64,000 nucleotides of DNA, from NCBI RefSeq assembly GCF_001411555.2, contig NC_049901.1:44210802-44274801 (forward strand), in the 5' to 3' direction. The translations under genes were made by a program, and so were the position numbers. Below, piece by piece: positions 1-10,224 of the stretch (position 1 is its first letter; every line of letters begins with the position of its first letter). Origin of the DNA: Juglans regia (Eukaryota > Streptophyta > Magnoliopsida > Fagales > Juglandaceae). The notes under the pieces were generated by a model. The model made no database searches, was not told the origin of the DNA, and saw nothing but the letters and a program-made list of their open reading frames with translations.

Positions 1-122
1 CCCCAAGCTTCAGTTTCCTCCTCTTTAAGCAATTTAGAAACCACCGAACAGATGTCTGGACCAACATGCAAAATTTTATGCATGCTGTCTCCATATGCTT
101 TCTTCAAAATAGGAATTGTCCG
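1..122 (-). pseudogene. Fragment of a CGR2/CGR3-like pectin methyltransferase gene, runs off left edge
   Basis: Read on the minus strand from 122 to 1, this stretch encodes about 40 residues starting RTIPILKKAYGDSM and including HVGPD, CSVVSKLL and EETEAWG. From memory this matches the conserved start of the methyltransferase-like region of Arabidopsis CGR2/CGR3, Golgi proteins implicated in pectin methylesterification, where the usual text is VQR(A/T)IPVLKKAYGD. Just upstream on the same strand, GTTCAG (Val-Gln) is followed by about 23 unrelated bases with in-frame stops before CGGACA resumes the match. No clean splice acceptor explains the break. I therefore read it as a truncated or interrupted copy. 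A real internal exon with a poorly recognised acceptor cannot be excluded, because the rest lies outside the window. Confidence 0.5.
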
Positions 123-517
123 GCATTAAACACATTAAACTGAAGCTGAACAGAAGAGAGAGGGGGTCTGAGTCGAGAGAGAAGGAAACAGAAATGACCT
201 TCACTAAAAAGACCAAAACATCCTCGATCAGACGAACTAAATATAAAGAACTTAAGAGGCAAAAATGTGAACACTCGGCTAGACAGAGGGACAAAAGTGG
301 AAGAAGGAAGTGACTGTTCATTTCTGTTCATCTGCATATAGCGGCTTTTAAGATATAAGGGATATATAATTAACAAGTATGGTCATGTCTTTAATATTTC
401 ACTTCAGTTCTCTTTTTTGTTTCCATATGGAAAACATGATCAAAGCATTGTATAAATGAGAGTGTGTCATGTGTGTGTGCGCCCGCGCATGCGCCGGTGT
501 GTGTTTTCAAAACTTAC

Positions 518-620
518 CTGTATGATCATTTGAAACTGCAAGTACTTCAGATGAGACTATGAGAAAAATAGCGAAGAGAGCACAAAGAAGTAACAATAAA
601 TTAGATTTTGAAGAAGCCAT
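518..620 (-). CDS. First exon of a secreted glycine-rich-protein-type gene (rest not found)
   Basis: On the minus strand ATG at 620-618 opens a 34-codon exon: MASSKSN, then a long Leu/Ile/Val/Phe core, then SSEVLAVSNDHT. It ends at a good donor (CATACAG then GTAAGTT). This is a cleavable secretory signal peptide. The exon is 103 nt and leaves a phase-1 intron, exactly like the first exon of the glycine-rich gene at 7533 and in the same phase as the one at 3163, so it is probably a third paralogue. A TATA box lies about 115 bp upstream. No Gly-rich second exon is visible between 517 and 1; instead a CGR-like fragment occupies the left edge. The second exon is either beyond the window or lost, so the gene may be dead. 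Confidence 0.55.
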
Positions 621-735
621 TGTTCCTTGATCGTAGAAGAAACTATATATCATGATTTATCACTGGAAGTTCTATACGAAGCTAGCTGTGAGAAGATATG
701 GTTGCATGCAGCTAGCTCAACCCTATAGCTCAACC

Positions 736-745
736 CTATTTATAG
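736..745 (-). promoter_or_regulatory. TATA box of the minus-strand GRP-type gene
   Basis: The minus strand reads CTATAAATAG, a near-consensus plant TATA box, about 115 bp before the ATG at 620. It sits just after a run of ctagctag-like and caaccctat direct repeats. The transcription start would be near 710. Confidence 0.55.
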
Positions 746-759
746 GGAACGACATGCAT

Positions 760-762
760 GCA

Positions 763-803
<41 letters not shown>

Positions 804-1500
804 ATGATCTTGTAAAGATTTATTCAAGAGTTCTTGTATGCATAACTCAAATAAAGAAAATATGATAGCAAATATTCACAGACAATACCAAACTGATACA
901 ACAAATTCAGAACCCCTTTCAACAGAATAAAAAATATCAAGAAATCGAGCAATAAAGAAAACAGTAATTAAAGAATTAAAGAAGTAAAGAAATAAAGAAT
1001 CAATACAACTTATTTACGTGGTTCGACCCTAATGGTCTACGTCCACGGCATGAATGGCCTTAGAGCTTTATTGATGATCAATGTCCTTTACAGAGAAGCC
1101 TCAGAATCACATGTATATACAAAATCCTCACTCTCTCTCAAAAAATCGCAATGATTTTCTTCTCAAAGTGAAAACCCTTACAAACCCTAGATTTTCCCTC
1201 TCTGTTCTCTCTCTCTCTCTCTCTCTCTCTATATCGAAGCCGCCTCAAATAACAGAATGCCAAAATGAGAATAATCTAGGGTTTACAATATGGAAGCTAC
1301 ATATATAGGATAAAACAGATGTTGTTGACATGTGGAATGATCCAGTGGCATCAAATCCATAATACGGCAAATTCAAGCACGGGCACCTCATGTGAGAACA
1401 GCTTCAGCCTTATTAATTTCAATGGTCCTGATTTTACCTCTTGTCTCTCATCCATTCACTCAGAAAAGAGAAACATATTAGACAGAAATTAAAAGGCAAC
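760..1500. repeat. Microsatellites and a probable LTR-retrotransposon fragment
   Basis: A (TA)n tract occupies about 766-800. It is followed by an A-rich stretch, then acgtggttcgaccctaatgg near 1016 with tctacgtccacgg after it, a sentence I associate with LTR sequences dispersed in plant genomes. A (CT)n tract lies at about 1202-1230. No coding capacity is visible. The LTR assignment is from memory and weak. A search for other copies in the same genome would settle it. Confidence 0.3.
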
Positions 1501-3054
1501 AGATATATTGACACATTATTACATATATATATATATATATATATACATTAATTTGTTAGAGAAATGAAGATGCAGGGATGCATGTGTGGATGATCAGTGT
1601 ATGGCGATAAGATCGGGACCTATAACTCCCATGCATTCAATTATATATCACATGCAAGTTGTCAGACCCTTCGGATTGCCACGCACTGATCATATCATGA
1701 CTTCAGTAGTACTGCATGTATAGAGTTTTGAGCTGAGTCCCCACAAGGAGTGAATGATCGTGGGGCGCCATGATAAAACTACAGTACTTCCATGCTGATC
1801 TGATCTGCGTCATGCATGACGCTATATATTGGCGCATACACACATGTATATATATTATTTATGTTCACCATGAGTCATTGCAAGGTCGTCTGGCCTGTCA
1901 GTATGGCAACCCTAGCTAGCTGATCTAATGTCTATAAACATAAAAAAGTAAACAAAATTACACATGAATCCGTCCGACAAATATATAATTAATGTGGGGG
2001 AGCAGTGCAAGGCGGATGCATCCTGTTTTTGTAGGAGGAGTAGTGCTTATAAATTGGTATATTTTAAATTTGAACTGAATTAATTAATTAACCATCAAAA
2101 TGAACTTGAGACCTATTTAATCAGTGAAGTGCATGCTTTTAAATCTAATTAGTAGTACTGGATCAGGGCTAACGAAACCAAGCTGCAAATGGGTTGGATA
2201 AGGCCCAATAAATAGGCCCTAAGATATATAGATTATTGAGCAGCCCAATACTTCAAGCAATGTATATATCTGCGTGGCAAAGGATCATATGATTATGGGC
2301 TTTAGCCCTATACTAATAAAAGGAAAGGCAGCACCACCCGCTGCCACGTAAAAACTTTTCCCAAACCAGACATGATCGATCATTTATTTATTCTATCTCA
2401 AAACTTACAAACTATTAATTAACTTAATAATCGGAGATTCCTTAATTTCCTCCCATGGGAAGAAATCATGTTCGAATTAATTAAGATGATCACTTTCTCC
2501 TATTTTTTGTAGGTCGGGCCCGGCCGGGATCACTTCTCGATGATCAGATTAGCTACTGATCATGATCATGCTCGGGAATGAGAACTCGATCTCTAAGAAA
2601 TGATATTGATCAATTATTATCTGGGACATTAAGCTGTCAAATTAAGCACTATCAACATATATATATCCCAATAATTCATATCATACATGTCGTTGAATGC
2701 AGTATATAGCTGTAAGCTGACAGTAACTGGTCAACATGTCATTGACTCATTCATATCATACCTGACGTTGCATGCATGCCATGCCATGCCTGTACGTACG
2801 TACAAGTTTGTTTTATTCTCCCTTTAATTTTCAACCACGTAGAGCCTCCGAGATTTACTTGTATATAAATCAACCAAGTTGCGATCATTTAAGGCCAACG
2901 AGTCAATGAGATAAGATCGAACAAAATGGATGGCAAGTCCACAACATATCAAGCACCCACCCATGCAACTAGCTACAATGTAGGGTCATATTCTTTACTA
3001 CTGAATTTACTCTCCCAAATGGATGATTTTTCAGCTCGACTCCTTCATCGCCGG
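1501..3054. other. Intergenic, AT-rich, upstream region of the GRP3-like gene
   Basis: No gene is visible. The stretch holds a (TA)n tract near 1523-1545, many short palindromes (gatcatgatcatg, gcatgcatgc, gtacgtacgtac near 2793) and GATC-rich DNA. An open frame at 2926-3120 overlaps the TATA box of the next gene and is not thought to be translated. Confidence 0.4.
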
Positions 3055-3065
3055 CCTATAAATAG
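3055..3065 (+). promoter_or_regulatory. TATA box of the GRP3-like gene
   Basis: CCTATAAATAG is a near-perfect plant TATA box about 100 bp upstream of the ATG at 3163, which leaves room for a leader of about 70 nt. Confidence 0.7.
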
Positions 3066-3162
3066 AGAAGAAAGAAATACAGATTTGATCATGCTCCCAG
3101 CTTATATACTAGCTCCCTAATATATATTTTCTCTAAAGTAATTAAGAGTACAAGCGAATTAA

Positions 3163-3660
3163 ATGGGTTCCAAAGCTTTCGTTTTGCTAGGTCTTGTGTT
3201 GGCCTGCATTATGCTCCTCATGATCTCTTCGGAGGTGGCAGCAAGGGACTTGGCTGAGACTTCCTCTGACCAGGAAAACGGTGCGTTTTAGAACCTTCAC
3301 TTTGTCCCTGGCCTTCCTAGCTAACGTTTGTTTAATTTCTTATTATAATTTCCATTGAAACGCAGTTTATTTATTTATTTCTTACGTGTATGTTACACTC
3401 ACAAGTCTTATATAATTACACGCGCAGCGGAGTTCACCAAAGATATCGATGGAGTCAATGAGATAGTCGGTACTGATGGCAACTATGGTGGTGGTGGTAA
3501 AGGTAAATATGGTGGCAGACGAGGAGGCTGCTACTATGGCTGTTGTCGTCGGGGTTACTATGGAAATAGATGCAGAAAGTGCTGCTCTTATGCTGGTGAA
3601 GCTGTCCATGTTGATGCAGAAACAGATCCAAGCAGCCAAACCCCAGCGGGCCTTAACTAA
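3163..3660 (+). CDS. GRP3: GRP3-like secreted glycine-rich protein with C-terminal cysteine domain
   Basis: Two exons, 3163-3280 and 3428-3660, joined in phase 1 (donor AACG then GTGCGT; acceptor CGCGCAG), give a 116-residue protein. Residues 1-27 are a signal peptide (MGSKAFVLLG, hydrophobic core, SSEVAA). A charged spacer follows, then a short Gly/Tyr/Lys stretch (GNYGGGGKGKYGG), then a Cys-rich end with CYYGCC and RCRKCCSYAGEAV. The CCSYAGEAV signature matches Arabidopsis GRP3 and related class II GRPs, apoplastic proteins. AtGRP3 is known to bind the wall-associated kinase WAK1 through its Cys-rich end. The Gly block is shorter than in AtGRP3. The protein is probably secreted to the cell wall as a ligand or wall component. 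An AATAAA-like signal occurs near 3741. Confidence 0.88.
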
Positions 3661-4365
3661 ATATATAATAATTCAGCAGCATAATTAATATCTCAGTCTA
3701 ATTTGCTGCTAATTATTATGTCCGTCGTTGTAACGTCGTAAAAATAAAGGTGGCAAGGATAGATATAGATGTCTATGATCATGTCGACGTCCTAGTCCCG
3801 GCCCCTCATGATCAGCTCTATCTTATATAATTATATATATGGTTGTGCCAGCTGCTTCTGCATGCATGATAATTAATTTGTGCGTACTACGTTTTATAAT
3901 ATATAATGTCGATCGATCCTGCTGGAATATATATATATATAGTACTCATCCCCATTATTATACTATTTAAATATATATATATATACAAATCTCAAATATA
4001 CCAACTTTACGTTTTATGTGGAATTCACTGTAAAAAAGTGTAAAAATCTCAATTTTTCTTGATGTGGTTCACATTTTTACGAAAACTTTGTATTAATCTT
4101 GTGTATTTATAGCTTATACCTAACATTACTTTTATTATATATTATTGCATAGACTACGCATTATTGAAATAAAGTTGCAAAAAAAAAATAAAATTAAACG
4201 CCTTAAAAGTATAATTTGCTCTTAGAAATCTTTTAGTACGTAATTAGATCATTAACAAAAAAAATTGTCCCCTCGATCGTACAAATCAGCTTTATAATTT
4301 CCGCCGCCCTGCATGCATGCAGGTATATAATAGTCTCAAAATGGAACACATTGATCCATTCGAAC

Positions 4366-4409
<44 letters not shown>

Positions 4410-5300
4410 CATTTCGAAACAAAAAATCTTGTCGATCGATCGCTAGTTTTTCATTAATTTGCTTTTTCCTTTTCTTCGAGGAAAAAGCGGCAATAAAGTA
4501 CGGAGTGAAAGGAAAAATGGGGAAATATGATTAATTCCGAAGTTTTAACCAGTAGTACTGTTCTAATAAAAGGAAATTCTGAGATGTTTTAAAATTTGTT
4601 TTTTCGGAACTTGATGCATACATATATATGTATGATCACATCAATATGCATGCTGTCTCTAGGTCTGTGGTGCGGGGAACGGACCCCACCCATCACCATG
4701 GGAGGTGGGGGCGGCGGAAAAAACTCCATCCATCCCGCCCTCCGCCTAAGCCAACACATTAGATATAAAAAAAAATTTGGTCTAAAAATATTTTTTTAGA
4801 TCAAAATTATAATAAAATTAAAATTAGAAATTAAAATTTATAAATACAAAAATAATTTAAATTCATTAGAGCTAGATTTTGAATTGTCTTGACCTCCTAA
4901 GCCAACCTTTATATAGAAGATCAAGATAAAACAATAGTCTATCATGAATTTAAATAAATAAAAGGGGGCTTTGTGGGCCTGATGGGCTTTTTTTTTTTTA
5001 ATTTTTTTTTAAAATAAGGTGAGTAATCTGTACTAAACCCGGCCCTACACAAATTTCCAAAAATACAAAAAACATATCTCAAAAGTCAATACAAACTCAT
5101 TTACATCTTGAAGTAGGCAAAACCAGCCCATTCTAATCTCGAAAAAGCTATAACCTCTTTAATTAGGAACGTATATAATAATGGGCATGATCTGCAAAGA
5201 CAACTATACATAAAATTAAGAACCCCAATTTTAAGTTCTCTGTTTTGCAAAAGAAAAAAAAAATCAACTATATATATATATATGATTGGCTAGCTTCTTT
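3661..5300. other. Intergenic AT-rich region with microsatellites
   Basis: No gene is visible. There is a long (TA)n tract at about 4368-4406 and several shorter ones (3930, 3970). A GC-rich patch at 4665-4745 contains ggtgggggcggcgg inside very AT-rich flanks. It resembles the GC-rich island near 55260 and may be a related repeat. The strand and origin of that patch are not clear. Confidence 0.35.
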
Positions 5301-6310
5301 ATACACATGCCTAAATTAATGAACAGTAATATATATGCTCCTTAGAAGTTTCTGTTTGGTTTGTGGAGCCTAATTTTGTTGGTGTGTTGGTCCGATTTGA
5401 TGACCCAACCTGACAATAATGCATTATGGTTTCTTCGTGGATTCTCAAGGAGGTTTTGGTCGATTGGTCCAAGCCAAAGTAAACATGGCCAAGCCTTGTG
5501 GGGTCCAGCGGCAATGCCCTTGAGAAAAATTTTGGCACTATTTGTGATCAGAAAAAGCACCAAGTAAAAAGTTTGCTTGACGTTCACGCGGCAGGTGGCT
5601 TGAGCGAAGCTCAGGCAAAGAGTTTGCCAAAGTTTTCGCTTGATAGTTAGTTCTAGCAAGAATCGAACAAAGATCTCACTCAATGTGCACTTGACAAACC
5701 GCTTGAGCAAACCGATTACAGGTTCTAGCTTGGAACAAATTCGGGTCGGTACCAGCATAGAAAAACTTTGGTACACCCGGTTCGAGTACCAGGTTTTAAA
5801 CCAGGTACCTGATTTTTTTTATTTTTAATGTTTTGAATTTTTTTTTTTTTGTTCCTTTCTAGTAACTAAATTGACAGAAACTCAAAAGAAAAATGCATAT
5901 TATATTCAATGAATCATCCATTTTATGGTTTTTTTTGTTTTATACTCTCTTCTCTACTTGGCTTTTTATTGGTGGTCAAGGAACTTGTAGGCTTTGATTT
6001 AAAAAATTAAATAAATAGATTTTGAACGTTATATCAACATTTTTTTCATAAAAAAATATTCATAACATGTAGAATTTGATTAAAAAAAAAAACAGGTGTA
6101 ACCTGGAACCTGGGTTCCGAGTTTTTTAATATCAGTTTCAATCTTGATTCTGGCTCGAGTTGGACCCGGGCTAACTTGGTCCGGGTTCTAATTTCTATCC
6201 CGATTTTGAAAACCGAGTTCTCAAACTGGAACCGGATAAACATTACTAAATCAATCTTTGAACACCACCACAAAAACGCACCAGGCCGGATTAGTACCCA
6301 GGCTACTTCC
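5301..6310. repeat. Probable retroelement or MITE-derived repeat, degenerate
   Basis: 5301-5750 reads like non-coding LTR sequence (gcttgagcgaagctcagg and similar). 5757-6260 begins and ends with paired gg-tacc and gga-acc rich motifs (cccggttcgagtaccagg, aacctgggttccgag, tggtccgggttct), much like the Ccgg-rich element at 37876-38546. The six-frame open reading frames here (up to 144 codons) show no family motif and I do not call them genes. Confidence 0.3.
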
Positions 6311-6767
6311 ATCCAAATTTATGGGCCTGATCATGAGCTTAGGTTGGCCCTAAATCTTGATCGACGTTCCAGAAATTATAGGCCATCTTGATACGTACGA
6401 AGGAAATACTTGACTTGAAGAAGTGTTACAAGATCAGTATTAAAAACAGGCAGCTTAATTAATTAATTGCCACACTCCTCTTAATTAGAGGGTGTCTAAA
6501 AGTCCTAGAGTTTATAATTTAATAATTACTAACTCTTTGATTAACGGTGCCTTAGGGTCTAGGATCTCTAAAACCTTTATTAAATTTTCTTGTAGATTAT
6601 ATATATTTCATGTATTTATGGATTAATTTATATATATATATATATAATCTGAAAAATTATATTTGTTGTCATAGAATGCACAAATGCCGTGCACTCATTT
6701 TTTAAAAAGTAAGTAAATATGAGACCCAAATAAAAAATAATAATTTTTTAACGGTGGATCACACTCT

Positions 6768-6904
6768 CACTATAAGAAAAACAAATATTTATGACGAATT
6801 ATTTGTGACGATAATAACTATTTACGATGAAAACAGATTTATTTTAACAAGAAATAATTATTTTTACAGGAAATAACTGGCCATGAATAAATAATTTTCT
6901 TATA
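6768..6904. mobile_element. Foldback MITE with CACTA-type ends
   Basis: The left end reads CACTATAAGAAAAAC and then AAATATTTATGACG. The right end, reverse-complemented, reads TATAAGAAAATTATTTATTC. The arms pair over most of the element, and CACTAYAAGAAA is the classic CACTA/EnSpm terminal sequence. Only about 137 bp long and non-coding, so non-autonomous. A related copy sits inside the copia 5' LTR at about 10255. Confidence 0.55.
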
Positions 6905-7371
6905 ATATATTTTTCAAGAGGAGTGCACGGCGCTCGTAAAACTTTATATCTAACATTACTTTTATTTATATATATATATATATATAGAAGTACTCCTCGA
7001 TTGTATATATAGCCAGCTATAAATCCTCACTTACAACCAGCTTGATAATTAACAGATCGAAGTCTGATGTATTTCATGTTCCAAAGCAGATAATATCGAT
7101 ACGTAGTACATGCAGAACTGTCCAAATTTAGTTGCCAGTTGTCCCTAGACCTTACCCATTGCTGAGCTCAAACTATACACACGTCCTTGTTTACTCCATC
7201 GGTCTGTCAAATGGAAGAATTGAGAAGTTGAAATTCATACAAAGAGCCAAATTAATCTTCAACCTCGCCCAACTAAGCTTTTGGGATCGGAGTGCATGAA
7301 ACTAACAGACTTCAATGCATACTGTCTTTTACTGATCGTCGACACTATCCTGCTAGCTACCTGCTCCAACA
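6905..7371. other. Intergenic upstream region of the Gly/His-rich GRP gene
   Basis: Nothing coding is visible. It contains a (TA)n tract near 6968-6988 and a second TATA-like site (GCTATAAATCC, about 7018) upstream of the one assigned to the gene. Confidence 0.35.
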
Positions 7372-7380
7372 CTATAAATA
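7372..7380 (+). promoter_or_regulatory. TATA box of the Gly/His-rich GRP gene
   Basis: CTATAAATA lies about 155 bp upstream of the ATG at 7533. The leader would be roughly 125 nt. Confidence 0.6.
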
Positions 7381-7532
7381 ATGGCAAGGAAAACGCTAGT
7401 TACGTACCATTCCCATCCTTTTCTTTTCTCCATCTTTTTGACAAATCATTCCTATCCTTCTTAAAACGTCTATCCTGTGATCCGCTATTTGATCAGGAGT
7501 AGCATTGTATTGCAGCACTTTTCACCAAGAAT

Positions 7533-7973
7533 ATGAATCTCAAGGCTTTTATATTACTAGGCCTTCTGCTTGCAGCTACTGTTTTAGTCTCTTCGACTCA
7601 TGTGGAGGCTAGGACATCCAAAGATGAGAAAAAACGTTGTTCTAACATCCACTAGTGTCACTTTTTATTTTCATTTGGTTTCTTTTCTGTAATAACTATT
7701 TTTGTTTGTTCATCTCGGTGAAAAACTCTTAGAGTGAGCTAGGTTTCTAATTATAGTATTCGTTTTTATATTTGATCCAAGGGATCTGCTTTTTGTTCAT
7801 TATAACTACTCTTTTACTTTTGCATGAGACATTTGGAAACTCTTTCTTTTCAATCTTTTCTTTAAGCTGCGAATGGAACCTCAATTTTATTTACTGTCTT
7901 TCAAATTCATTACCATATTGTTGTAATTTCAATGCAATATTTTGTCTAATGTAATTGAGACTTAACTTAAGAG

Positions 7974-8007
<34 letters not shown>

Positions 8008-8223
8008 TCAGCTGAAGAGTTACTGATCAATAATTTCATTTGCGTGTTGGATGCTCATGTAGAAGAATCAAATCCGGTAGGTGATGAAAAGTATGGCGGC
8101 GGCTATGGAGGAGGCCATGGTGGCGGCGGCTATGGAGGAGGCCATGGTGGTGGGCATGGAGGAGGACATGGAGGACACCGTGGTGGTGGTGGTGGTGGTG
8201 GTGGTTATGGATCCAAACCCTAG
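7533..8223 (+). CDS. Secreted glycine/histidine-rich protein
   Basis: Two exons, 7533-7635 and 8063-8223, joined in phase 1 (donor AAAAAC then GTTGTT; acceptor CTCATGTAG), give 87 residues. Residues 1-26 are a signal peptide (MNLKAFILLGLLLAATVL then SSTHVEA). A short charged linker (RTSKDEKK, then QESNPVGDEK) is followed by a repeat region of GGGYGGGHGG units, an eight-Gly run and the end YGSKP. This is a class I-type cell-wall GRP. The His-Gly repeats could bind metal, but that is inference. It lacks the Cys-rich tail of its neighbour at 3163, though both first exons share signal-peptide style and intron phase. The donor is a weak one, so the exact exon 1 end is slightly uncertain. The frame stays open only with this junction, which supports it. 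AATAAA follows near 8316. Confidence 0.82.
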
Positions 8224-8815
8224 ATGATCATCACCATTGCTCAAAAACTAAGTATCTCTATATGGACTTGAATAATGTAATATATATGTAAGACTTGGTC
8301 AGTCTGAGAAAATGAGAATAAAGCATGTGGTTCCATGTACTGCATGCAAATTCCCAAATTAATGGGTCAGCAAATGTGTTCAGCTCCTGGGGACAAATGT
8401 TGACTCTCTTTGGGCGCAACAAATCCGTGTAGCCTTCTTATGTACTTGTCTCTCTCTCTATATATAATCCACATATATAGTTTGTTTATCATCATGAACC
8501 TTTTTTATTTCCGTTAATTACTTATCTATATATATATATATATATGTACGTGTGTGTGTGTGTGTGTAACTTGCAAACCAGCAGCCCAAATGTCGCGATT
8601 AATCCAAAACTAGTTGGTCGATCTGATCCTGGATCTTGAAGTCACACCTCGATTCATATTTAGTTTGACATGCATGCATGCAAGCAGTAGTACTCAAGGA
8701 TGAAAAAAGAAAAAGGGTGCGTGATAGAAGAAGTCTCATGATTTCCATTTTTCGGTCAGTCCCTAATAGAGATATATAAACTCTTCTCGACCCCTCACCA
8801 ATATTGTTTTCTTAG
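8224..8815. other. 3' flank and intergenic DNA with microsatellites
   Basis: Nothing coding is visible beyond the GRP 3'UTR. (TA)n followed by (GT)n lies at about 8531-8568. Confidence 0.35.
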
Positions 8816-8816
8816 A

Positions 8817-9950
8817 ACACTCCCAATGAATGTTGTAAAATATAGTTGCTTTTAAAATATGAAAAAATTTGTACAAAAGTGAAGTCCAATGAAACTTTTA
8901 TATAATCTTTATTTTAGATTTTGCCACAGTAATTTAGCTACATGTAGAGGACACTATTTATGATTGTAAACATTTTAAATTAATTTCTCTCTCTTCAGTG
9001 GCTGATTTTCTCCATTTCTTCCAGATTTCCTATTTTCCTTTCAGGCCTCTCTCTCTCTCTCACGCTTTCCTGTGTGTTGGCTCTTGTTACTACAATATTC
9101 TGTCTATATATATAAAGCAAGCTGCATATGACTCAGATAATAATAAAAATAAAATAAAATAACTGGATATGACTCCATTCAGTTTGTATATCGTTGTAGA
9201 CGTGTAACAACCCCATTGTATATGGCCAATGGCCAATGCTAGGGAGCCCGATTTGGGCTCCTCTATTTTTTGCCCGATTGGGCATTTTATTTTATTTTTT
9301 AGTTTTTTTTACTTAGTGATTAATAAAATATTGTTTAATATTATTGTGAATTTTTTTTATTTTCTTAAAAATATTTAGAAGTGTTAAAAAAATGATGTGA
9401 AAAAAAACTTTGAAGAATTTTTTTTTTCACATCATTTTTTAACACTTTTTAAATATTTTAAAAAAATAAAAAATATTCACAATATTATTCAAAAATATTT
9501 TTTTAATCATTAAGTAAAAAAAACTAAAATAAAATAAAATGCCTAATCGGGCAAAAAAAAAAAAAAAAGGAGCCCAAATCGGGCTCCCTAGCATTTTTCA
9601 TTGTATATACTTTGAGAATATTTTTATTATATAAATTTTTTTAAAAAAAATTAATTTATATTTTGGTTTAGTTTATAAATTTGAATTAATTTAAAATAAG
9701 ACATAATTATATGACATTGTATATGGGGAGGTATTGCAAATATCAAAAGATATGAAGATATTATTGGTAATTAGAGAACATATTTGAAATAAATAAAAAA
9801 TATTAAAAAGTATAATATTTAAATAATATAAAGAAAAATAGATAAACTAATGGATGACATATTATAAAAGTCTATATGTAAAATAGAAAAAATAAATTTT
9901 GGTAATATATTTTAAAAAATAGGATGAAGAATCCATTGTGAATGCACTTA
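8817..9950. mobile_element. Possible MITE-like element carrying a nested foldback
   Basis: The left end acactcccaatgaa and the reverse complement of the right end (gtgcattcacaatgga) are loosely similar inverted termini. The body is AT-rich and non-coding. A much clearer foldback (9235-9595) lies inside it. The pairing of the outer ends is imperfect and no target duplication was recognised, so this is tentative. Confidence 0.3.
9235..9595. mobile_element. 361-bp foldback (long hairpin) MITE
   Basis: The two halves are almost perfect reverse complements. The left end AATGCTAGGGAGCCCGATTT mirrors the right end AAATCGGGCTCCCTAGCATT. Inner blocks also pair: gcccgattgggcattttatt with its partner near 9537, and gtgttaaaaaaatgatgtga with cacatcattttttaacac. 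The loop is only about 20-30 nt. A 10-bp direct repeat cattgtatat lies just outside (9214-9223 and 9599-9608) and may be the target duplication; a length of 9-10 bp would fit a Mutator-like element. Non-coding; transcribed, it would fold into one long double-stranded hairpin. Confidence 0.8.
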
Positions 9951-10224
9951 AATAACAAATGGTGCATATGCAGCTAGGGCCGGCTTTCATAATCCTCTAG
10001 ATCTTATATTGGCCCATGGGTTAATTAGTAGTGTACTCATCATCTCTTCAAAGGTGGAAAGCTATAGGCACTTGGGTTTAATATATGCTCACATCATTTA
10101 TAATTGCTCCATGAAAAAGATCAGGATATTTTTCCTTCGCTTAAAAATAAACCAAACAAGCACGTGTCCATATATAGGAATCACACACACACACACACAC
10201 ACATATAGATAGTGAAGCATTAAT
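9951..10224. other. Short intergenic stretch with (CA)n
   Basis: AT-rich DNA with a (CA)n microsatellite at about 10183-10202. Nothing coding is visible. Confidence 0.35.

Noticed and set aside
1015..1045. B-box-like ggttcgaccc as part of a tRNA
   Set aside because: No A box or acceptor stem upstream. The text fits a dispersed LTR sentence better.
5342..5776. 144-codon minus-strand ORF
   Set aside because: Lies in repeat-like non-coding sequence and has no recognised motif.
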